From JAGQTE01 sp964648005 (GTDB taxonomy: Bacteria; Actinomycetota; Acidimicrobiia; Acidimicrobiales; Acidimicrobilacustridaceae), in contig CAZYKR010000056.1 in the NCBI GenBank assembly GCA_964648005.1, positions 1 through 19,466 of the forward strand: DNA of 19,466 nucleotides, read 5' to 3'. Of this stretch, positions 13,508 to 19,466 are shown piece after piece (within the stretch, counting starts at the first letter, position 1; each line of letters starts with the position of its first letter). Position numbers and translations under genes: made by a program. The notes beneath the pieces were generated by a model. It did not search any database. It was not told where the DNA came from and saw nothing but the letters and a program-made list of their open reading frames with translations.

Positions 13508-14703
13508 GGACGCTTCCCCACCACGCTTGGTCTCCCTGCCGCGCTCGGTTCCCCCGCCGCGCCCGGTCCCGCCGCTGCCCGTGCCACCGCCTCGAGCACG
13601 TCGTCGAGGTCGAGCTGGCGCATGCACGGGTGCCCCGCCTCTGGACACGTCACGGCGAAGCATCCGGCGCACGCCACCGGGGCGCCGGTGAGCACCCGAT
13701 GACCCACGCCCATTGGCGCCCACCGCTCGACCGGCGCCCGCTGGCTGTACAAGGCCACGACCGGCGTGCCCGCCGCTGCGGCCAAGTGGGTGGTACCCGT
13801 GTCGAGCCCGACGTGGCAGCTCGCCGACGCCATCAGCGCGCCGCTCCCGGCCACCGACAGCGCGCCGGCGGCGTTGGCGCCGCCGCCCCACGCCGCCACG
13901 AGCGTGTCGCCCTCCGTCCGATCGGCGGGCCCGCCCACGACGACGGGGACACGGCCGGCGGCCACCAACGCCGCGCCAACCGCTGCCCACCGGTCGACCG
14001 GCCAGCGCTTGGCGTCCATCAGGGTGGCCGGGGCCACGGTCACGACGTCGGCATCGGGCTCGATGCCCGCCGACGCCCGCCACGCCGCCGCCTCGCCTGC
14101 GGCCTCGGGCCAGGCCACCCACACCGGTCCGGACGCCGCCGTCGAGGCCTGGCCTGCCGGGATCAGCCCCGCAACCGCCAGACGAGCGACGCGGGCATCG
14201 GCCTCGTGCAGACCGGTGGCGTCGCCATCGAACCCGACCCGCGTGGCGATGCCAGCGACGGCGAAGAAGGCAGCGTCACGCCGGCGGGCCCGCAGGGGAC
14301 GCTCCGTCAGCGTCAGGTCGACGACGGCGTCGTAGCGATGGCGCCGCAGGCTCGCCAGCAGCGCCACCGCAGCACCGGTGCGGCCGGCGACGTCGACGGC
14401 GCGCGCCACGGCGTTCGGTGCCGCCGGCGATCCAGCGTGGCGGGGGCCGGGAAAGGTCCGGGCGTCGTCGACCAGTCCCGCCGGCAGCACGGCCAGCGGG
14501 TCGACGCGCCCAGCGGGTGGCGCGTCGTGCAGCAACGTGATGCGAGCCTCAGGGCCGACGGCGGCGCGCAGCGCCAGCAGTGCCGGGAGGCTCAGCACCG
14601 TGTCGCCGAGCGAGCCGATGTGCAGCACCAGGATGCGGCGCCAACCCGATCCCGAGGCGGCAGGGCGCGTGCGCTCGACGCTCGCGTCGCGACGGCGGAT
14701 CAT
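13504..14703 (-). CDS. GT9-family glycosyltransferase, heptosyltransferase-like
   Basis: The 399-residue protein resembles ADP-heptose:LPS heptosyltransferases (GT-B fold). The N-terminal domain has HIGSLGDTVLSLPALLAL near residue 28. The C-terminal nucleotide-sugar domain has DAKRWPVDRWAAVG, VVVGGPAD and GLDTGTTHLAAAAGTPVVALYS. Near the end is a four-cysteine cluster (C-AG-C, then CPEAGHPCM), also typical of WaaF/RfaF-like proteins. In context it would transfer heptose made by the enzymes encoded just downstream onto a lipid-linked glycan. The acceptor is unknown, because the organism is probably not a conventional LPS producer. The start is uncertain: ATG 14703 or the GTG directly before it (14706). 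The gap to the upstream GT4 gene is the only true gap in the operon. Confidence 0.88.
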   Translation of the reverse strand: MIRRRDASVERTRPAASGSGWRRILVLHIGSLGDTVLSLPALLALRAAVGPEARITLLHDAPPAGRVDPLAVLPAGLVDDARTFPGPRHAGSPAAPNAVARAVDVAGRTGAAVALLASLRRHRYDAVVDLTLTERPLRARRRDAAFFAVAGIATRVGFDGDATGLHEADARVARLAVAGLIPAGQASTAASGPVWVAWPEAAGEAAAWRASAGIEPDADVVTVAPATLMDAKRWPVDRWAAVGAALVAAGRVPVVVGGPADRTEGDTLVAAWGGGANAAGALSVAGSGALMASASCHVGLDTGTTHLAAAAGTPVVALYSQRAPVERWAPMGVGHRVLTGAPVACAGCFAVTCPEAGHPCMRQLDLDDVLEAVARAAAGPGAAGEPSAAGRPSVVGKRP

Positions 14704-14715
14704 CACCGGCGCATC

Positions 14716-15891
14716 TTACCGACGGCCCGCCGCACGCTCGATGAGCGTCCGCCAGGCGCCGGCCGCCGCCTCGGCCGCGGCGCGGGCAGTTGCGCCCCGT
14801 GCCCGGGCCGCGGCCCGGACGCGCCGGCGCTCGGTCTCGTCCCATGCCAGCACCTCGGCGAGGCACGCCGTCCAGCGCGACGGGTCGTCGATGGGCAGCG
14901 CCCACCCGCAACCGGATGCTTCGAGGTCGTGCCACGGCGTGGCGTCGCTGGTGAGCACGGCGCACCCGGCCTCGAGCGCCTCGACGATGACGTAGCCGTA
15001 GTTCTCCCCCGCCGTCGGGAGCACGAGCACGTCGGCGTGGGCCAGCTCGTCGAGGACGACGGTGTGCGGCACGGCGCCGTGGTGGTGCCATCGCACGTCG
15101 GCCTCACACCGGGCCAGCACGGCCTCCATCGCCGCCCCGACGTCTGGGTCGACGACCGGGCCGTACAGGTCGAGCTGCAGGTCGTGGCGCAGCGCCCATG
15201 CCCGATCGAGCAGTGCCGGCACGCCCTTCTTCGGCACGATCGCTCCCACGAACACGGCGCGGGCCGACCCCGCCCGCTTCGGCACCCGCGGCGACGGCGT
15301 CGGTCCGTCGGGATGCACCGGGCCCAGCAGGTCCGGCGCCACGACGCAGCGATCCGCCGGTGCGCCAGCGGACACGACCTGGGCCAGCTCCTCGTCGTCG
15401 GCAGCGCGCCACCACACCCGGCCGAGCACGCCGCCGACCCGCAACGCCCGGAGGTAGGCCTCCTTGCGCCCCCGATGGTGCGCCATGGCGCCCGGGTGCA
15501 GCTCGCCTTCGGGTGCCACCACGACGGGGATCGCCAATCGGCGCGTCGCCACTGCCCGCAGCACCGCCCGGCTCCCCGGCGCCAACAGGCTCGGCAGGTA
15601 CACCACGTCGGGCGCCTCCTGCGCCAGCGTGGCCACCGCCGACGCCCGGCCGGCTCGGTCCCAGCACACATAGCGCACGCGATGACCGTCGACCTGCGAC
15701 CAGCCGTGCGCATCGGGCGGCGGGCGCAGCGACGCCGGCCACGGCTCGGCGTCGCCCACGTCGCGGTCGCCGGCCACGACGAACGTCTCGACCTCGCCCA
15801 TGGCCCGCAACGCCCGGGCGGTCGAGCGCGCGCCGCCGGCCCGCTCCGCCGGCGCCCAGAACTCGCTGACGACACCCAGCCGCAGCGCCAT
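14716..15891 (-). CDS. GT4-family glycosyltransferase
   Basis: This 391-residue protein has a two-domain GT-B fold. The N-terminal domain begins with LRLGVVSEFWAPAERAGGARS, the glycine-rich acceptor loop typical of GT4 enzymes. The C-terminal domain contains AVFVGAIVPKKGV (start of the Glycos_transf_1 domain) and the donor-binding PTAGENYGYVIVEALEAG with the E-x7-E motif. The donor sugar cannot be read from the sequence. The ATG at 15891 shares one base with the polymerase stop (TGATG). It presumably adds one sugar to the repeat unit on a polyprenyl carrier at the inner face of the membrane. The C-terminus is Ala/Arg-rich and ends in a TAA stop, rare among the genes here. Confidence 0.88.
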   Translation of the reverse strand: MALRLGVVSEFWAPAERAGGARSTARALRAMGEVETFVVAGDRDVGDAEPWPASLRPPPDAHGWSQVDGHRVRYVCWDRAGRASAVATLAQEAPDVVYLPSLLAPGSRAVLRAVATRRLAIPVVVAPEGELHPGAMAHHRGRKEAYLRALRVGGVLGRVWWRAADDEELAQVVSAGAPADRCVVAPDLLGPVHPDGPTPSPRVPKRAGSARAVFVGAIVPKKGVPALLDRAWALRHDLQLDLYGPVVDPDVGAAMEAVLARCEADVRWHHHGAVPHTVVLDELAHADVLVLPTAGENYGYVIVEALEAGCAVLTSDATPWHDLEASGCGWALPIDDPSRWTACLAEVLAWDETERRRVRAAARARGATARAAAEAAAGAWRTLIERAAGRR

Positions 15892-17465
15892 CAGGCGGCT
15901 CGCCTCCCGGCCAGGCGCACCCAGAGGTGCACGAACGCCAGCGCCACAGCCACCACGAGCCCCACGCGCACCAGGTCGGCCAGCACGTTGCCATAGGGCC
16001 CCTCGAACCACGACGGGGCTCGCGCCACCAACGTGACATAGGCGGCCACCCGCCCCGCACCGGCGCCGGGTGCGCGGACGAGCGCGGTGTGCACCAGGCG
16101 CAGCACGGCCCCGACCAACGCCATACCGATCGGCACCGCCACCGGTCCGAGGTCGCGCAGCAGGTCCCCCATCGGCGTCACGGCGAAGGCGTTCTCCTCG
16201 AAGGCGAAGTACAACCGCGAGATGGCACCGGGATCGCCGGTGGCCGGCTTGGAGGGCCACACGAGCCGAGGCACGAAGGCGCCGATGGTGCTCGACACGA
16301 CGGTCGGCGCGCCGGCCGCCTCGTCGACGCCGTCGAGCTCCTCGGCGCGCGCCGCGATCACCGCCAGCGTCCCCGGGGCCTCGAGGCGCTGCACGGCGCG
16401 GTCGCGCAGGTAGGCGGCGTTCTCCGGGCCGCGCTCGACCGTCCGTCGCAGCGCCGCCACCAGGTCCTCGCCGCGCCCCGCGGTGCTCGCCGAGGGCGCC
16501 GAGCCGGCACCGTCGGTCAGCCCGGCGCGCTGCTCGCGGTAGGTCGACCCCACGACCGCGCCGACGGCCAGGGCACAGCCCGCCGCCACCAGCACCCCGA
16601 CGGCGACACGGCGCGGGATCGGCGCCCGGACGACGGCGGCGACGAGCACGAGCACCAGCACCCAGGTGGCGAGCATCGCCCGGCTCTCCGCCAACCCCGT
16701 CGACACCAGCGCCACACCGCCCAGCACGGCGCAGGTCGCCACGACCCGACGCCGCGACGGCGACGCTCGCCGCAGCAGGTCCACCCACACGAGCGCCACG
16801 CCGACGACGGCGATGGTCTGCACGTACGCCGGCAGCGGCGACACCTCCTGGCGCGTCGCCGCCTCGTAGCCGACCTGACCGGTGACCAGCGCCGCGGCGG
16901 CGACGGCGAGGCCGCCGACGATGAGCATCGCGGCCGGGGCCAGGGTGCGGCCCGACGGCCAGTCGCCGGCCGGGAGCCGCGCCGCCACCCACGAGCCGGC
17001 GCGCACCAGACCGGGCAGCGCGGTCCCCAACGCCAGCGCGCCGAAGCCGACGAGCGCCCACAGTTGTGCCGCCAGCAGGGCCGCCGACGGGTCGGCCACC
17101 AGGTCGAGGTAGTACGGCCGGAACCACCCGAGGGCCAGGCTCACCCCACCCAGGCAGAACATCGGGAACCAGAACACCCAGCCGGCGAGCACCAGCGGGT
17201 CGGCCAACGCCGCACCGTCGCCGCGCCGGTAGGCCAGCCCCAGCGGCACCAGCGCCACGGCGCCGACGCCGAGCGCGGCGGCGGCCACCGCCGGATGGTC
17301 GATCGAGCCGATCCGCACCAGCACCGCCAGCGCCGCCGCCACCCATGCCGCACCGGACAGCACCGTGACCGCCGCCAGCAACGCCGGGCGTGGGGGGCGC
17401 CGGCGCGGACGCACCACGATCCGGATGGCCTCGTCGACCGCCGGAGCGGACGTGTCGTCGCTCAT
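15891..17465 (-). CDS. Polytopic membrane protein, O-antigen/exopolysaccharide polymerase-like (Wzy)
   Basis: This protein has 524 residues and about ten to twelve hydrophobic segments (for example near 28-50, 57-77, 90-112, 130-150, 175-196, 213-230, 242-256, 262-280, 286-307, 440-460 and 497-515). A long hydrophilic loop lies between about 308 and 440. That loop contains VPRLVWPSKP (398-407), an IPR-x-WP-KP-like motif often seen in oligosaccharide repeat-unit polymerases of the Wzy type. Membrane topology, the loop motif and position between glycosyltransferase genes all support a polymerase of polyprenyl-linked repeat units. Wzy proteins are poorly conserved, so a ligase or flippase role cannot be excluded. 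The ATG at 17465 overlaps the upstream GT4 stop as ATGA. Confidence 0.75.
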   Translation of the reverse strand: MSDDTSAPAVDEAIRIVVRPRRRPPRPALLAAVTVLSGAAWVAAALAVLVRIGSIDHPAVAAAALGVGAVALVPLGLAYRRGDGAALADPLVLAGWVFWFPMFCLGGVSLALGWFRPYYLDLVADPSAALLAAQLWALVGFGALALGTALPGLVRAGSWVAARLPAGDWPSGRTLAPAAMLIVGGLAVAAAALVTGQVGYEAATRQEVSPLPAYVQTIAVVGVALVWVDLLRRASPSRRRVVATCAVLGGVALVSTGLAESRAMLATWVLVLVLVAAVVRAPIPRRVAVGVLVAAGCALAVGAVVGSTYREQRAGLTDGAGSAPSASTAGRGEDLVAALRRTVERGPENAAYLRDRAVQRLEAPGTLAVIAARAEELDGVDEAAGAPTVVSSTIGAFVPRLVWPSKPATGDPGAISRLYFAFEENAFAVTPMGDLLRDLGPVAVPIGMALVGAVLRLVHTALVRAPGAGAGRVAAYVTLVARAPSWFEGPYGNVLADLVRVGLVVAVALAFVHLWVRLAGRRAA

Positions 17466-18745
17466 CGCAGGGCCGCGGCGGCCGGGCGGTCCCAGGCGAG
17501 GCCGAGGACCGCCTCATAGGCGTCGAGCAACACCGACTGCACGAGGTGTGCCCGGGCGAAACGCCGACCGCGCTCGCCCATCGCCTCGCGCGCCGCCGGC
17601 GTCAGGTCGATCAGATCGGTCATGGCGGCTGCCATCGCCGTCGGATCGCCGGGCGCCACCACCACGCCGGCGTCGGCGCGCCGCACCAGCGCCGCGCCCT
17701 CGCCACCGAGCGCGCACAGGATGGGCCGCCCGAAGGCCAGATAGGCGTTGACCTTCGTCGGGGTGGCCACCTCGGCCAGCGGCGACGGACGCAGGTGCAC
17801 GACCAGCGCGTCGGCGGCGCCCGCCAGCACCGGCATCGCGTCCGCAGGGCGACGGCCGAGGAACCGCACACGCTCGCCGACGCCGATCGTCTCGGCGCGC
17901 GCCGCGAGCCGAGCGGCGTCGGCGCCGTCGCCGGCGAAGGCGACGAGCACCTCCGGTCGGTCGCACGTCGCCGCGGCGTCGAGCACCACGTCGAGATCCT
18001 GGGCGTGGCCGAGGTTGCCGGCGAACAGCACGACGAAGCGGCCGTCCCATCCCTCGGCGGTGCGGGTCGCCGCCACAGCGCCGGGATCGGGCGGCTCGGC
18101 ATCTGCGTCGGCGATCCAGTTGGGCAGCACCTCGATGCGATCGTCGGGGACGCCTTTGGCCAGCAGGTCGCGCCGGTACCCGTCGGTCGGCACGACGAGG
18201 CGGTCGGCGCCGCGGTACGCGGCCCGCTCGACGCGCCGCAGCACCCGCAGTGCGGCGCGGTCGTCGAGCACGCCGGCGTGGACCCCGAAGTCGGGCCACA
18301 GGTCCTGGATGTCCATGACGATGCGCGCCCTGCCGCGCCCGGACCCACCGCCTCGCGGTGGCCGTCGGCCCGAGCGGGCCAACACGTGGGCGGGCACGAC
18401 CGACGTCGGCGGGGGCGACCAGACGTACACCGCGTCGGGCGCCCAGTCTCGGCTGAAGGCGAGCGCCATCGACAGGCCGGTGCTGGCCAGGTTGAGGGCA
18501 CGGCTCGCCGGAGACGCGGCGCGGTACGGCAGCTCGAACGTGCGCGTGGTGCGGATGCCGCCCTCGATCGTCGTCGACCGCAGCACCTGTCGGTAGCCGG
18601 GTGCGATGCGACCCGAGGGGTACGTCGGCAGGCCGGTCACGAGGCGCACGTCGTGCCCCCGGCCGGCGAGCGCCCGGGCCAGCTCGCCCGCTTTGGGTTG
18701 CGGTTCGGGGTCGGCGTAGTGCGACACCACCAGCACCCGGCTCAC
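17462..18745 (-). CDS. GT4-family glycosyltransferase, WbuB/WcaI-like
   Basis: The 427-residue protein resembles the WbuB/WcaI branch of GT4, which adds (acetamido)deoxy sugars such as L-FucNAc to lipid-linked intermediates. Diagnostic segments are the N-terminal VVSHYADPEPQPKAGELAR, LVTGLPTYPSGRIAPGYR (35-52), MDIQDLWPDFGVHAGV (144-159), VVLFAGNLGHAQDL and the C-terminal TPTKVNAYLAFGRPIL. Residues 124-141 are an Arg/Gly-rich insertion. The GTG at 18745 overlaps the 2-epimerase stop as GTGA. Standing next to a UDP-N-acetylhexosamine 2-epimerase gene, it may use the sugar that enzyme makes; that link is inference. Confidence 0.87.
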   Translation of the reverse strand: MSRVLVVSHYADPEPQPKAGELARALAGRGHDVRLVTGLPTYPSGRIAPGYRQVLRSTTIEGGIRTTRTFELPYRAASPASRALNLASTGLSMALAFSRDWAPDAVYVWSPPPTSVVPAHVLARSGRRPPRGGGSGRGRARIVMDIQDLWPDFGVHAGVLDDRAALRVLRRVERAAYRGADRLVVPTDGYRRDLLAKGVPDDRIEVLPNWIADADAEPPDPGAVAATRTAEGWDGRFVVLFAGNLGHAQDLDVVLDAAATCDRPEVLVAFAGDGADAARLAARAETIGVGERVRFLGRRPADAMPVLAGAADALVVHLRPSPLAEVATPTKVNAYLAFGRPILCALGGEGAALVRRADAGVVVAPGDPTAMAAAMTDLIDLTPAAREAMGERGRRFARAHLVQSVLLDAYEAVLGLAWDRPAAAALR

Positions 18746-19466
18746 GTCGACGCTCCGCCCCAGCGACCGTCGACCACCACGGCGGCGGCGCGCGCCGCCA
18801 CGTCGTCGATGGCGTACTCGTCGGGCAGCTCACCCGACGGCCCCTCGCGCAGGACCCGCTCGACGGCGGCGCCGATCGAGGCCGTCGAACGACCGCCCAG
18901 AACCACCGCACCGCACGCCAGCAGCTCGGGCCGTTCGGTCACGTCGCGCACCAGCACCGTCGGGATGCCGAGCACCGCCGTCTCCTCCTGCACCGTGCCG
19001 CTGTCGGTGAGCACCAGCGTCGCATCGCCTTCGAGGCTGACGAAGTCCACGAAGCCGAGCGGGCGGGTGGTGACGAAGCGGTCGGGGTCGAGCGTCACCT
19101 CTGCCGCCGACAGCCGCTGCGCCGTGCGCGGGTGCAGCGGCAGCACGACGGGGGCGTCGAGCGACGCACCGACCGCCGCCAGCGCGGCGATCACCGACCG
19201 CAGCACCGCCGGGTCGTCGGTCGTCTCGGCACGATGCACCGTGGCCAGCACGTAGCGCGCCGGCAGGCCGAGACGGGCGGCGCACCGGCGCGCCCGGATC
19301 GCCAGGCGGTGCGCGGCGAGCACCTCGACGATCGGGTTGCCGATCACGACGATCCGTTCGTCGGCGACGCCCTCTCGCCGGAGGTTGCCGGCGCTGGACT
19401 CGGTGTAGGGCAACAGCACCGTCGAGAGGTCGTCGATGACGCGCCGGTTGATCTCCTCGGGCACCC
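18742..19466 (-). CDS. wecB: UDP-N-acetylglucosamine 2-epimerase family, non-hydrolysing (runs off right edge)
   Basis: The visible 241 residues are the C-terminal two thirds of a WecB/MnaA-family GT-B-fold epimerase; the N-terminus lies beyond the window. The sequence opens at the edge with the family motif PEEINRRVIDDLS. It continues with YTESSAGNLRREGV, VIGNPIVEVL, ATVHRAE (substrate/UDP site), LPLHPRTAQRL, and VLTDSGTVQEETAVLGIPTVLVRDVTERPE, which holds the conserved DSGT/EE UDP-binding segment. It would make UDP-ManNAc, or, if it belongs to the FnlC/WbpI branch, UDP-L-FucNAc. The HPRT segment leans toward the second option, but the VHRAE/GNPIVEVL pattern is mixed, so the symbol is only a family label. 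It is the first visible gene of the glycan operon. Confidence 0.88.
   Translation of the reverse strand, partial: VPEEINRRVIDDLSTVLLPYTESSAGNLRREGVADERIVVIGNPIVEVLAAHRLAIRARRCAARLGLPARYVLATVHRAETTDDPAVLRSVIAALAAVGASLDAPVVLPLHPRTAQRLSAAEVTLDPDRFVTTRPLGFVDFVSLEGDATLVLTDSGTVQEETAVLGIPTVLVRDVTERPELLACGAVVLGGRSTASIGAAVERVLREGPSGELPDEYAIDDVAARAAAVVVDGRWGGAST

Noticed and set aside
13402..15996. An 864-codon open frame on the plus strand, and similar long ones at 15927-17519, 2790-4529 and 3947-5884
   Set aside because: They lie opposite well-supported minus-strand genes, are Arg/Pro/His/Gln-rich and show no family motifs. They are antisense frames kept open by high GC content.

Overview
The window is very GC-rich and gene-dense and comes from an actinobacterium. 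Support for this is the Dxs ThDP motif of actinobacterial type (NDNGRSYAPT), frequent GTG starts, short or missing leaders, and pervasive 4-base gene overlaps. The gene mix would suit the Acidimicrobiia, but that placement is an inference and I could not test it. There are no RNA genes, insertion sequences or CRISPR arrays, and no gene-free stretch longer than about 220 bases.

Left block, minus strand, 5737 down to 1: a six-gene isoprenoid operon in the order dxs, uppS, a zinc-ribbon ABC ATPase, ispG, a 63-residue unknown protein, and dxr (cut by the window edge). Each junction is a 4-base overlap. Dxs, Dxr and IspG are MEP-pathway enzymes making isoprenoid precursors, and UppS makes the polyprenyl carrier for cell-envelope glycans. 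The operon has a recognisable sigma-70-type promoter. An 18-base palindrome lies in that promoter's -35/-10 spacer, with two more palindromes beside it, opposite a divergent TetR gene.

Middle block, plus strand, 5957 to 10224: the TetR gene, two tandem hairpins, a HAD-IB phosphatase with its own promoter, then a multi-pass histidine kinase overlapping a second TetR gene. The kinase has a TTGACA promoter that overlaps the phosphatase stop codon, and no response regulator is in the window.

Right block, minus strand, 19466 down to 10255: an envelope-polysaccharide operon. In transcription order it holds a UDP-GlcNAc 2-epimerase-family enzyme (cut by the edge), a WbuB/WcaI-like GT4, a Wzy-like polymerase, a second GT4, a GT9 heptosyltransferase-like protein, a GmhA and heptose-1-phosphate adenylyltransferase fusion, a heptose-7-phosphate kinase, and a D12-class adenine DNA methyltransferase. 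It encodes much of ADP-heptose synthesis, although the GmhB phosphatase and HldD epimerase are not in the window. All junctions overlap except one gap of 12 bases.

The two operons fit together: the left one supplies the polyprenyl carrier on which a heptose-containing glycan from the right one could be built. The most notable points are the operator-like palindrome inside the MEP promoter, the zinc-ribbon ATPase in an isoprenoid operon, the rearranged heptose-pathway domains, the methyltransferase coupled to the glycan operon, and the kinase-TetR pair.
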